The notes below the pieces were generated by a model. It searched no databases. It was given only the letters and a program-made list of their open reading frames with translations, and was not told where the DNA came from. From Sphaeroforma sirkka (taxonomy: Eukaryota > Opisthokonta > Ichthyosporea > Ichthyophonida), in assembly GCA_001586965.3 (NCBI GenBank), contig LUCW03000985.1:1-25000 (forward strand): 25,000 nt of DNA, in the 5' to 3' direction. The position numbers were made by a program, and so were the translations under genes. This document shows positions 13,219 to 23,016 of the stretch, piece by piece. Each line of letters opens with the position of its first letter. Within the stretch, counting starts at the first letter, position 1.

Positions 13219-14156
13219 GTAAAGATATAAATACATATACGTATACGTATATATATACATACACATATATAGATAGATTTAGGCATAGATATCTTGATAT
13301 ATATATATATAAATATTAAACTCAAGATACTAATAGCTGCTTATAATCGATGTTGCGTTCATATTGAATTACATGAAGTCTTTTGTTCAACGTTGCGCCA
13401 CAATGAGAAAACGTAGGTCTTACAGCCGAGGTGATACCGCATCGGTTTGCAAGTCCACAGGACAATCCCGAAAAAAAGCCAACAGCACATACCGATTTTA
13501 TGGTCATCCGAAAGCCCATCAACCTTATGGATGAAAACTTCAAAAGTAATATCCGGATTTACTTGATAAGCTTTGGTGATTGTGACGTTAAGTTTTGCCA
13601 GTGCTTCCAAGTAGTCGTCTTGGGCGTCTATCACGAACACCAGAGCGCCGCAACCGCCAAATATGGTTTCAGAATCGAAGGCTGAGTCAAAAAAGTCGAC
13701 TTGGCCTGGGAAATCCCATACTTGGAACTGCACGAACGAGCTGTTGGAGATGTCACTCTTGACCAGTTTGCTGGTGCTTTCGAGGAATAGCGTTTCATTG
13801 GGCGACATTTTGTGAAACACCACCTTCTGTATCGATGATTTTCCACTCCTGCAAGTCAGTAAAAGAAGCACTCACTTTCAGCGCTTACTTTGAAGAAACA
13901 GCATGCTTTTGAAGTTGCCTAATATCGACCACAATAATGAGGAACATCAAAAGCTCAGAACCCTATCCTATATATAAATGCAGCGACAATCTCGAAGCAG
14001 AATTGTCGTGACACACCTTCGCAAGCCCATAAGCAATATCCGAGGTTTTGCTTCACTCACGGACGTTGAGTCTATGTCAGGAAATTCATCCCCAAACCCC
14101 AGATCCGAAGGGAATGAGGAGCCATAGCCAAGGCTGCCATCGATTTCCTCTCCCAT
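11478..14156 (-). CDS. RRAGC: RagC/D-type Ras-related GTPase
   Basis: RagC/D pairs with RagA/B on the lysosome and recruits TORC1 when amino acids are sufficient. Five minus-strand exons (14156-14017, 13848-13493, 12322-12135, 11957-11616, 11516-11478) join in frame to 354 residues; animal RagC and RagD are about 400, mostly because of a longer N-tail. Visible motifs are the P-loop GLRRSGKSS (about 44-52), switch II WDFPGQ (91-96) and HKVD (154-157). The C-terminal Roadblock-like half includes [18 protein letters not shown] and [14 protein letters not shown], nearly identical to recalled human RagC. The tail after KAIQEV is short ([11 protein letters not shown]). The start ATG is the one that gives an N-terminus like RagC's SFPKDFGYG segment; an upstream in-frame ATG exists near 14288 but precedes a less RagC-like stretch. 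The gene converges on HTT and diverges from the unknown gene at 14498. Confidence 0.97.
12777..13320. repeat. TA/CA/CATA microsatellite block
   Basis: Long TA runs (for example about 13069-13106 and 13181-13200), CA runs and CATA tetramers fill this part of the RagC intron. The alternation of TA-rich and CA-rich segments gives spurious open frames on both strands. It could form Z-DNA or cruciform structures and is likely to vary in length between individuals. Confidence 0.93.
13151..13180. repeat. ACACAG hexanucleotide repeat
   Basis: Five uninterrupted hexamer units (ACAGAC in this register) sit inside the dinucleotide block of the RagC intron, directly followed by a TA run. It is a short minisatellite with unit length distinct from the surrounding dinucleotides. 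Confidence 0.85.
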
Positions 14157-14206
14157 CGTATCGGTGTTAATAGTGTTTGTGCTGTATATAGTACACAATA
14201 TATTAT

Positions 14207-14224
14207 GGGCCCCCCGCCCCCGCC
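14207..14224 (-). promoter_or_regulatory. GC box upstream of RagC
   Basis: An 18-base C/G run, GGCGGGGGCGGGGGGCCC on the RagC strand, stands alone in AT-rich DNA 51-68 bases before the RagC start codon. It resembles Sp1/KLF-type GC boxes and lies in the 342-base spacer shared with the divergent gene at 14498. Function is inferred from position and composition only. Confidence 0.4.
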
Positions 14225-14497
14225 TGTATAAATCCTTTGTAAAATAATAAATAAAACTATTTACACGAACTTTTACACATAAATGCATCGTCGGGTTTTA
14301 CTCATTTTGCCGGTTGTCGATGATTCATGATTATTGAATTTTTATTCTTGAGGCGGGAGGCTATGCAAAAAGCATAACATATTTTTATTACTATACAGCA
14401 GATATGCATACCTTTTTGAAACATACACCGTCGCTGTTGACAGTTGAGTGTTAGTAGCAGTACTAGTGTCTGTGTGCAACCCTGCTCATGTCACACG

Positions 14498-15706
14498 ATG
14501 ACGGAGGTGAATGGAAAGTCAGTAGATGGTATGTATATATAATTTGCTCTTCCTGCCAGTATTAGAATGTTTTCTGTCCATTTTTGAGTTGTGTTTCCGT
14601 TTTCAGTAATTTGAGAATCACGTATTCGACTTCAAAGTTCATAGCAGGGTGTCATGTTTGCATCGCTTTAATTTACCTTTTCTCAACAGTAGAGGGATAT
14701 GTTGTATCAATCGTGATATGAATTTTACCACTCGTGCGTTGCATCGTATTAAATGTGCGATTTATTCAACTGCAGGCTCTACCGCTGAGGGTAAAGGACT
14801 CAACACGGGCGTGGCACCGCTGGATGTTGATTCGCTTGCGTTTTCTACGCCCGAAATCTCCTCACTTTTAGGTGTGTACATGTACTTAGCAATCACTTCT
14901 GGGCTATTCATTTGCCATTGACTCACAGTAAAAGACAGTACCTAACTTTTGTGGTTGTCTTGTGATATTTTATACTTATCACGTTTGTGTGGGATTGCAA
15001 GGTACATTGCTATGTATGTGCCTGATACTCTGGTGAAATGTGGGCTTTGCTTTCTGAAGTATAAATATATTTACAGCGAATGATGTGTAGAAACATGCGG
15101 AGCGTTGACTCCACACTGCAATTTCAAATGTGTGCTTTGTGCTAGCCGAACTTAGCTACATACCCTGGGCCAATGTTTATTATAATGGGCAACTCCTTTT
15201 CCACAGGTCGCTGGCAATTTTACGCCAGGAATAGTACGACAGATGGATTCAGATTAGTGTCCCCTACGTATGGGTTCACCGCTTGCAAGGGTGGCCGTGG
15301 AAAATACGATCCTGACAGAAAGGGTCCGGCGACTGGCAGAGGTATATTTTGCAGACAAAGCATTGGTGCCTTATCTCTACCATATTGTCGTGTGTTCCGC
15401 GGCTTGACTAATTTGAAGTATGCTCAATTATCTCTCGACCGGCTCTCCAATTCGCACTTTTCTCCTATTGCATGCACAAGGGGAATAATTTATATATGTT
15501 CAACTTCAATATATAAGCTCAGATGTTTCGAAGAATCACCTATATAGTACATAAACATATCCGTATATATATATATATATATATACGTATATGTATATAT
15601 ATTATTATATTAATATATATATATGTATATGTTTTTTTGTTTGTATATATATATAACATGTATATATATATATATATGTGTGTATGTATGTATTTAGATA
15701 TGTTTG

Positions 15707-15738
<32 letters not shown>

Positions 15739-15810
15739 CATATATATAAATATATATATATATACATATACATATATATATATAGCTATCTATCTTCCTA
15801 TTTGGTGTGA

Positions 15811-15841
<31 letters not shown>

Positions 15842-17304
15842 CGTGTATAGATATTTGTATGTATAGTTCTAGTGATGATTTTATATTATAATTTGCTCAT
15901 ATTTATGAATATATTTCACATGTTTTGTATCTCTGTTCAGGCTTTCTCTGTAACTTTATCTTGGCGTCTCTGAAGAGTTACTTAGGGAAATACCAAGAGA
16001 CCCAAGTATGTATTTATGGGATTAGATCAAAATTGCTTGTGTTATATGGGGTACTGTTGACTGGTTGAATATAGAATCAAGATATAAGATTTTAATCAAA
16101 TGAATCGATTCGGCCCTGACACACTATCGACAGCAAATCCTCGAGATGCTATAAGTGAGGAACCTGATGACGAGGATGAACAGGCTGTAAATGCCGGCGG
16201 AGATATAATCCCCGACGAGGACGAAGAAGAAACTGTTGGCTTATCCACCAAGTACAATTTTGTGGGAGTCTATGGCTACTTCCATGCATTAAACACCGCT
16301 GCACAACCTACTGAGCCATCCATGAATTGGATCCAGGGACATTTCGATATAGCAGGTATTAGTTTGGTGCTCATACATTCGTATTACTGTTGGGTACTTC
16401 GTTTCTGCTACGCGTTACAGTGGGCGCGTTACAGTGGGCGCTTCTTATTGTTGGGTGGTTAGCACATGGTTCGTTTCAAATTTTGACCTTATGGGTGCAA
16501 ATTCGAACTCGAATTATATCTTTTCAGCCTGTTATTTATAGTTTTAACGAACTCGCGACTTCTTTCCCATATCTCGAAATCAGAACCGAGAGATAGGACA
16601 GACGACAATGAACACCAGGTATGTAATTGTTTGTGTTGATTCATCAATCTGGTTGTGTACCCTGAACTGGGACTCAACATACAAGACCCACGTGTGTTTT
16701 CAATCGTCAATCAAACTTTACATTCAGTGCGCTCAGGACGCAACTGCAATATAAATTTTTATCTTTTGTAATTTAAAAATTTTCACAGGTCCATTTCTTC
16801 TTGCGAAGGAATAGCATTATATTCGGACATGCTGGTTCAGATGTACCAGCAGCCCCTCTAGAGGACGGCAGCAATATGTCAGATTCTTTAGTTAGAAGGT
16901 ATGTATAACAGATTTCATTTTGCGGGATATTCATTTCGAACTTCAATTCACTCTTCATGCTCGAACTTTGCACTCAATAGTGCGTGTAGTCGGTATTACA
17001 TCTAGAATATTTAATAGCTTCTTCCGTTCATGACGGGTTTCCATGACAGATTATCAGTGACACGGGTATCAAAGATTATGACAGAAAGTGAAGACAAGAA
17101 TCGACCAAATCCCTGTGACACGTTAAAGGATATACAAGTAGATGATTTGTTTGTCACAGTTGAAGACGGATCATATGAAGGAATAAGTCTATTGGCAAGA
17201 TGTATTCACGAGCCTCCTGGGTATGTAGAGAGCACAGGCTCATATTGCGCTGTATGCTAAAGTGCGGAACTGATTTCAGAGATGTATGTATTATCATTAA
17301 ATGA
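14498..17304 (+). CDS. unrecognised multi-exon gene (~312 aa model)
   Basis: I do not recognise the family. Nine exons join in one frame: 14498-14528, 14776-14871, 15207-15341, 15941-16009, 16089-16355, 16584-16618, 16789-16898, 17050-17220, 17280-17304 (939 nt). Most donors are GTATGT, GTGTGT or GTATAT. The product has no clear membrane segment or signal peptide. A basic stretch ([20 protein letters not shown], about 70-90) is followed by [20 protein letters not shown], a run of Asp/Glu (about 130-160), the conserved-looking [20 protein letters not shown], then [18 protein letters not shown] and an acidic region ending [17 protein letters not shown]. The C-terminus is unsettled: a 59-base intron to DVCIIIK (AATAAA at 17356), read-through to a stop at 17258, or an exon at 17536-17638 ending in a basic Ser/Arg-rich tail (338 aa). 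The donor of exon 4 at 16009 was set by frame. Clustered short exons keeping phase argue that it is real. Confidence 0.62.
15558..15860. repeat. TA-rich microsatellite in an intron
   Basis: TA, CATA and TG runs lie in the intron between the exons ending at 15341 and starting at 15941 of the unknown gene. The Tyr/Ile-rich open frames crossing this block on both strands come from the repeat. Confidence 0.9.
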
Positions 17305-17355
17305 ATGACCTTCCCGTATATGTACTATCATTTTTTTACTTCAATTGCCCGAAGC

Positions 17356-17361
17356 AATAAA
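17356..17361 (+). terminator. poly(A) signal for the unknown gene
   Basis: AATAAA lies 52 bases after the TGA of the short terminal-exon model, which supports a gene end near 17.3-17.4 kb. If the alternative last exon at 17536-17638 is used, this hexamer would be intronic. Confidence 0.4.
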
Positions 17362-17535
17362 TATATGCGTACTGCCATCTTGTCCTAGCTTTAGCTCGAG
17401 AATTGCGTTTATTCTGCAGTAATCGTGTCAACCTTGTTGGCGATCATGTAATAAACTTATGGGAGTTCTGTCTTCAACTACAGTCCTGATATGAAATTGA
17501 ACAGCAAATACTATTGAAATATACAATATCTGCAG

Positions 17536-17638
17536 CAGGAAATACTCAACGGCCAGTGGCAGGGAGAGTAAACGGCCAAGCATTGGGACAGACATGGAAG
17601 ATAGTAACCCGAGAAAGCGAAATTCGAATGGTGTTTAA
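17536..17638 (+). other. alternative last exon of the unknown gene
   Basis: A TATCTGCAG acceptor followed by an open frame in the phase required by the GTATGT donor at 17221 encodes a hydrophilic tail (Gly-Arg-Lys-Tyr-Ser..., ending NPRKRNSNGV) and a TAA. It would replace the DVCIIIK ending. An open frame of 34 codons is not rare by chance, and no nearby AATAAA follows it. Confidence 0.3.
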
Positions 17639-17639
17639 T

Positions 17640-19320
17640 CCATTATCAAGTGGCTCGTGATCGCCCTATAGAAACCCATGCGTGTTTAACTGTAGCCATC
17701 ATCAACGTGCTTATATTCCTGGGCACGTGAGTGGAGTTACATCGGATACACACTGAAGGACAGTACAGCCGCAGCAAGTTGAGATTCAGATCAACAGAGG
17801 TCTGAACCGAGATCGAAATCTGATACTAGGGCACTAGGCGAACGCTTCAGCCATTCCCATGCCAGGTATCCACTTATTAGTAAATATTAGTCATTGTAAG
17901 AGAGCGTCTGCTCAGCGCAGCGTGTAGTCAGACAAGCCGAGGTACGAATATTGGTTCTGATTGAACAAGAGCTTATGACGGCTCTCTCAAGCAAAAGAAA
18001 CGTACACGATTAGATATATGAGCATCAAACTGCAATATACTTGAATCTTTCACTAAGGTGACTCAAATGCGGTAGATACTGCCTTGAACTTTACCCGTTT
18101 TTTCTTTTTATTGGACGTGGACTGTATACATAACAATGCGAATATCTCGTATTCTAAAGGCAGTACACTCGACTTCCAGAAAATTAGATATTCGAAGTTT
18201 ATTATGAGAAAGCTGAAAAAGATTTTCAGTTCAGACGATGCTTTAGCTGTATTTCCGTAGATAATCAGTGAGTGCTAAGTACTCTGCTTCTAACCTTTGG
18301 GCTTTGGCTCTACGTACTACACAAAAGCATATTAATGTAAGCCTTGCCGGCGCGCGATGCATTAGATAGGCTTATTTGGGGGGGGTTATCAATTGCGTAA
18401 TCAGTTGGCTCGAGACCAAAAATGGGTGAGAAGAATATGCACCACAGCTCCTGGATGCGCGAGAAATCATGCGGGAGGTATAGAAGACTTTCATCTGCCC
18501 GCAACGATAGCAAGCCTTTAGGGAAAGAATCATTATAAGCAAAATAGAGAATTCATTGGCGGTCGAGAATAAATCCAGTTGGTGATGGCAATTCTCACAG
18601 ACAACACGCTGGCGATGTTAGAATTCGGCAGCAGAACAGCGGATTCTACCGGTTGCTCCGCCCAAAAATTCCAAGAGAATTTGTATACGGTCTGATGGAT
18701 GTCTGGGTCCAGAGAAAGCGCAGCGTACAAGCAGAAGCAAACACTACATTGAACATCACATTAAAAAACCTCCTTCCGGCCACTTGAGCTAACTTCGCGA
18801 TCGCATGGGGTGCAAACGGATCGACTCCAACAAACGTCGACGATGGATGCTTACTGCCAGGAAAAAAATTAATGACGTGGGGTAGCCAATGTCAATGATT
18901 TGCTTGCCTGCACACAGTAGTTGGCAATGAACATGCAAGAAAACAGACCAACAAAATTATCCCGGAACAGAATATAATATCCTAGAACGGTCAATGAAAA
19001 CACACAGAATCCCTTTAAATATGTGAATACATGCATATCGACGACCACTTTGCGCACGACATCGACTTAATAGTTGAACATAGCACATCTGAACATGTAA
19101 AAGCCCTGGTCTGAGTATTCAAAACTAGTTGTCTGGTGTGCCGATAACAATTCTTCGATATAATGCAATCAAAATAACGTCTATGACAACGCCACTCAAT
19201 CGAGAATCAAGATTAATGCATAAAGTATGTACCTACATGAGAACAAACATGTGTATATTCAAATGTATACAAGTGAAAATATAAAAACATATATACGCAT
19301 TAATATTTGTATGTCTATAA
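17640..19320. other. long spacer with no supported gene
   Basis: About 1.7 kb with no recognised protein. The longest frames are 60-70 codons on the minus strand (18310-18513, 18533-18730, 18869-19057), some hydrophobic, but I could not join them into a plausible spliced protein or match them to a family. A G8 run lies near 18378. It may be spacer, decayed transposon sequence or a gene too diverged to see. Confidence 0.5.
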
Positions 19321-19329
19321 AGATACATC

Positions 19330-19338
19330 AATACATCA

Positions 19339-19369
<31 letters not shown>

Positions 19370-19524
19370 CACACACATATATATATATATTTATATATAT
19401 ATATCAACATATACATGTACATAAATATATATATATATATATATATTATACACACAATACACACCTACGATAAACGCACACATACACACATCCATACATA
19501 TATATATATATATATATATAAATG

Positions 19525-19556
<32 letters not shown>

Positions 19557-19582
19557 CGTGTGTGTGTGTGTGTGTGTATAAT
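19330..19582. repeat. TA/CA/TG microsatellite block
   Basis: TA runs with CA and TG tracts (the TG run spans about 19538-19578) lie just beyond the 3' end of DIM1/TXNL4A. Open frames of Tyr, Ile and His crossing it are repeat artefacts. Confidence 0.92.
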
Positions 19583-19700
19583 CGTGAAGCGTATGTGTAT
19601 AAAACTTACAGCTCCCTAGTTGTTATAATTGATAACAGCAGCAAATATAAATATAAAGCAAGGATTACAGCCAGCACATAGGCGTAAATGTGCGTGTCGG

Positions 19701-20408
19701 TTACGCCGTGCCTTTTAGCCCAATTGAAGCAAGACACTGCAAACATATTTGCCACAAGACTCACAAATTGTCAACAAGTACGCAGACATTGATTTCAATA
19801 ATGAATCAGAAGGCGAGTGCAGAATTACATACGTATCTGTACTTCGTGGAGTAGTCCTTAGGTGCAATTACGAGACCCCGTCCCTTCTTTGCTCCTCTGT
19901 ACACCGTTTCCACGATGTCAATCAATTCTTGTTTTTGCTGCAAGTATTCAGAAAGGTTTGCGTTAGCAACGAGAACACATACATATACAGACAAAAGGTA
20001 TCCAAGTTATCAGAGTATCATATGTTATTTTGTAATAGAAACGTGTTGACCAGAAATGTATGCGTCGAATAAGAACGAGATCCATACCTCCATGGCCCAG
20101 TTTATCTTGTTATTGTTACCCGTTCCCAGGTCCATCATCATATGCTTGTTCCTAAAAAAGAACATAATGGTGCAAGGGTCGTATAACTCATACATCTTGT
20201 TGAAGTCAGGTGTCTCTGTTATATCCACGAGGTAAATTACAGCAAAATTCTTCACCTTCTCGGCGATGCCGAACAAGGTTTCATCCATTTTCATACACTC
20301 AGGATCCCAGTCGTGTCCGAATCGTAATATGACCACTCTCTCCTCTTCGGATAAGATAGCCTGGTCTACTTGCCAGCCATTCGTGAGATGCGGAAGCATG
20401 TACGACAT
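19701..20408 (-). CDS. TXNL4A: DIM1/TXNL4A, U5 snRNP 15-kDa thioredoxin-like protein
   Basis: DIM1 (yeast Dib1) has a thioredoxin fold, sits in the U5 and U4/U6.U5 particles and is needed for spliceosome activation. Two exons on the minus strand, 20408-20088 and 19937-19833, join in phase 0 after the residues AME and give exactly 142 codons, the length of human TXNL4A. Identity with the recalled human protein is very high: MSYMLPHLTNGWQVDQAILS at the start, RFGHDWDPECMKMDE, NFAVIYLVDITETPDFNKMY, and PKDYSTKYRY at the usual C-terminus. Oddly, no stop follows KYRY. Reading on gives VCNSALAF and a TGA at 19806. Splicing at the GTATGT found there to an exon at 19736-19701 gives CLASIGLKGTA and a TAA. 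Either way the protein has a short extension; the spliced version is taken here with low confidence for its last exon. Its 5' end faces TOM22. Confidence 0.96.
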
Positions 20409-20715
20409 ATTGCCTGGAAAGTATTACTAAGTCAGTTGAACGGCGTGCTACTAGTATCTATTCAGTCTAGTTCAGAACTGGCGTATTTACTTTTATTGCG
20501 CAATGTAGCCATTTTTTATAAATATATAAATTAATTGGCACATAGAGTGAGTCATAGCCTACCCCGCAGGGGAGTGAGCAGCGCTCAGTAGATTGTATGT
20601 ACCGAACTTACTATGATATTTGCTATGTATGTACTCAATTGTTCGTCATCACTTTTGTCAATACATAAACAGAGGCCAGTACGGCGGTATCTTGTACTTT
20701 TTCATTTTTTTATCA

Positions 20716-21403
20716 CTGAAAGCGTAAGCTGTTCTAAAGGTATACTAATTTTTATTGGATTTCATCAACCACTAGGATGGCTTTATTCTCAAAATTTACG
20801 GTTTCAATTCCAACGGCTGGAATGGCAAAAAAAAAAACTGAGCCAAGGACCGTCGCAAAAGTACCTTTTAATTTTATTTACTTTTAAAATGGAGACCTCT
20901 CGTTAAGAACCACCCTAAGTTCCTGTCAACTTTATCACCGATTTTTGAACTGTCCGTCGCCAAAAAACGTCGCTGACGCTATCTGACCCATTTGTAGACA
21001 CCCTTTGAAAGTCCTTCCTCATTCCAGATTTAATGCTGAAAGCGTAAGCTTTTCTAACAAGTCCCTGTCGACTTTATCGCCGATTTTTTGTGTGTCGCCA
21101 AAAAAGTCCGAAACGCCTTTTTTACCGGCTGAACTGGGTTTTGCCCATTTGAGCCCCTATACAAAATAACAAATAGGCCTCAATCTGAATGTCTGAATAT
21201 AAACAAGCAAATTACCCCTATAATTAAGCGCTTTAAGTTTCCGTGGCGTCCCAACTGCGTTTTTATTACTGAAAGCGTATTTAAGCTTTTCAGTCCCTGT
21301 CAACTGAAATATCGATTTTTTTGTCTGTCGCCAAAAAACGACTGTGACGCTAAAAATTCCTGCTCAAAGCTTATAAATCCGACTGAAAAAGGACCGTGAC
21401 GCT
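20716..21403. repeat. degenerate direct repeats (CTGAAAGCGTA ... GTCGCCAAAAAA ... TGACGCT)
   Basis: A block made of CTGAAAGCGTAAGCTTTTC, then CCCTGTCAACTTTATC, CGATTTTTTG, TGTCGCCAAAAAACG and TGACGCT recurs. A full copy is at 21269-21351 and a nearly full one at 21036-21117. A split copy has its head at 20716-20735 and its body at 20920-20980. A short tail-only copy (GACTGAAAAAGGACCGTGACGCT without the middle) is at 21381-21403. The order of sub-motifs is preserved in the full copies. This looks like an old tandem duplication or the internal repeats of a non-coding mobile element. Confidence 0.75.
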
Positions 21404-21568
21404 TTTTTTATAAATAAATATATGTGTTTTCTATAAAATTGCCGCTGGGAAGCCACAGGAACCAAAAGCGTATATCTATAGGGGTAATTTTTTTAGTTTT
21501 TATTCAGACATTCGGGTCTATTGATTATTTGTATAGGGTCTCAAAGGGGCAAAACCATATCCAGCCGG
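21125..21568. repeat. inverted repeat with ~138-bp arms, foldback-like
   Basis: The left arm (21125-21262) and right arm (21432-21568) are inverted copies, by eye about three-quarters identical with small gaps. Shared blocks include CCGGCTG at the outer ends, GGTTTTGCCC, CCCTATACAAA, AATGTCTGAATA, AAATTACCCCTATA and GTGGC next to TCCCA at the inner ends. The ~170-bp centre carries one full unit of the direct repeat. Outer ends reading CCGGCTG...CAGCCGG suggest a foldback or MITE-type element; no target-site duplication is evident. Confidence 0.75.
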
Positions 21569-21783
21569 AATAAATATGTATTCTGTTATGTTTTTATTCC
21601 TTTTTTTTAAACCAAAAAACAATAAAAAACAATTGTTGTCTGACTGCCTGTGCTATAAATAGCACAAGCTTGAAATTTGGCGTGATTTCATACAAGCTAT
21701 ATTTACCACATGTTTTCGATTCCGTACGTATACACGCACGTAGTTTCGCTTACACGTCGAATAGATACTAGCAATACTTCAAG

Positions 21784-22665
21784 ATGGCCAAGATTGTAGA
21801 TGTTACCGATGGCGTCATGCCCCCAGAGGATCCAGTGGTGGTGGTAGAGGAGGAGGAGGAATCTGAATCCCTGCTCGATCGCCTGTCAGGACTAGTGGTA
21901 TGTTCACTACTTGGTTGTGCTCCGCGCGACATATTGTACGTTGATAGTGCGGGCGTATGTTCTTCGTGAAAGGATCCTCAGATTGATACATTTTACTTTT
22001 CTTTACTCACTCTATCGAATATATCGTACTCACAAGTTATATGCAACCACCATGTCTAGCCATCTGTACCCTCCCTTCTCTGCGTGTGTATTTTTCTTGG
22101 AAGTAACCGCACAGACTAACAACATAATTTGGAATACTGATTTATATTCTCTCCAGGAGTTCATTCCCAAACCCATCCGAAACACTGTGCACAAGGTTGG
22201 TACAACCACCCATTCAGTCACTATCTACTCGCTTCAGAGTCTGGGCACAGTAGCCTGGATTGGCACAACTACTTTCTTCGTTCTCGGTCTTCCGGTGAGT
22301 AATTTTCTTTTACTTAGTGGCCTAGATGCTCAATACTTTCTAATGTCGGTACATTTTTTGTGTGTATGTGTTCGATAAATGTTACCAGCCGCTCGATTTT
22401 TGTTCCACAGTGTAAGAATGATTATCTGTTTCGGTGCAACAATTGTTCGACCGGTTTTTACTTCCTAAAAGTATCCTGGTGGAAGTCAGATGCGTACCCT
22501 TCTCAATATTTGTACGTTTCCTCAAATATTCTTTAGCTCATGTTAGCAGTGGAGGGTGAACAGCAGCTTGAGTCAATGGAGTTAGAACGCAAGCAACAAA
22601 TGCAGCAGCAGCGACAGATCCTGAACCCTGGTCTATACGGCGTACCAGCCCAGGGTGCCAACTAA
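21784..22665 (+). CDS. TOMM22: TOM22, mitochondrial import receptor subunit
   Basis: TOM22 is the central receptor and organiser of the TOM complex in the mitochondrial outer membrane. Three exons (21784-21897, 22157-22294, 22537-22665), all joined in phase 0, give 126 residues; human TOM22 has 142. The cytosolic N-terminus carries the acidic patch VVVVEEEEESESLLDRL (about 18-34) that binds presequences. A segment around residues 66-89 (SLGTVAWIGTTTFFVLGLP, then LMLAV) matches the human transmembrane region, which contains ALWIGTTSF. The Gln-rich intermembrane tail (QQLESMELERKQQMQQQRQI) matches the human tail (EKLQMEQQQQLQQRQILLGP). The start ATG sits in CAAGATGGCC. The gene is divergent from DIM1 across a repeat-filled spacer. 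The identification rests on the ordered combination of acidic patch, tryptophan-containing membrane segment and Q-rich tail. Confidence 0.94.
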
Positions 22666-22840
22666 ATCGTGAACTAAGTCAAGTGCTGGTTATAGAGCAG
22701 CCTGATTTGAAATTATGGAGTTACCGAATTTTCTTATTGTTGTATATATTAAAAAATAGGATGTTGATTGATGTTGATTGTACAGGGCCTAGGATGCGGA
22801 CACGTATATTCCTAGTACCGCCACTCGAGATAAACCTTCA

Positions 22841-23016
22841 AATACCACGGTGAAATTTACGAAATATACACTTGGAGTGAGCGTGCTCCTGTTACTAGTT
22901 GAAGCATCAAAATGGTTGCGCCTCTCAGGTCATGCCTTTTTAGTGCAGGTTGACTCGAACGCTTTCAATTCCCGTGGAGAAATTTACTTGGCGTGAGAGT
23001 GATTCTATTGCTTCCA
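22841..23016. repeat. imperfect duplicated segment
   Basis: Segments around 22841-22900 and 22967-23016 share CC(A)CGTGG-AGAAATTTAC, then TTGG-GTGAG-GTG-T and CT-TT-CT in the same order, with a ~10-base insertion in the first copy. It appears to be a decayed local duplication in the TOM22 downstream region. Confidence 0.45.

Larger units (their letters stand above)
12323..13492 (-). other. RagC intron 2, 1.17 kb, rich in simple repeats
   Basis: This intron runs from a GTATGT donor after codon HKI(G) to a CTTGGACAG acceptor, read on the minus strand. It is far longer than the other introns of the gene (168, 177 and 99 bases). Most of the excess is a TA/CA/TG microsatellite block at about 12777-13320. 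Short reading frames rich in Tyr, Ile, Cys and Val here are products of the dinucleotide runs and not genes. Confidence 0.85.
20409..21783. other. divergent spacer between DIM1 and TOM22, filled with degenerate repeats
   Basis: This 1.37-kb region must hold the promoters of both flanking genes. No gene is supported in it; the 97-codon plus-strand frame at 20613-20906 crosses low-complexity A/T runs and repeat units. It contains degenerate copies of a motif family and a large inverted repeat, listed separately. Confidence 0.7.

Noticed and set aside
12629..13325. Several long minus-strand frames of up to 211 codons rich in Tyr, Ile, Val and Cys
   Set aside because: They read through TA/CA/TG dinucleotide repeats inside a RagC intron, and the opposite strand is equally open; this is a repeat artefact.
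15523..15810. 95-codon plus-strand and 77-codon minus-strand Tyr/Ile frames
   Set aside because: Both arise from a TA microsatellite in an intron.
17860..17960. Possible tRNA-like or structured segment
   Set aside because: No TTCGA-type T-loop with matching acceptor stem could be found.
19227..19681. Frames of 65 and 124 codons rich in Ile, Tyr and His
   Set aside because: They cover a TA/CA/TG repeat block with no protein-like composition.
20613..20906. 97-codon frame upstream of DIM1
   Set aside because: It crosses A and T homopolymers and a unit of the degenerate repeat, with no similarity recognised.
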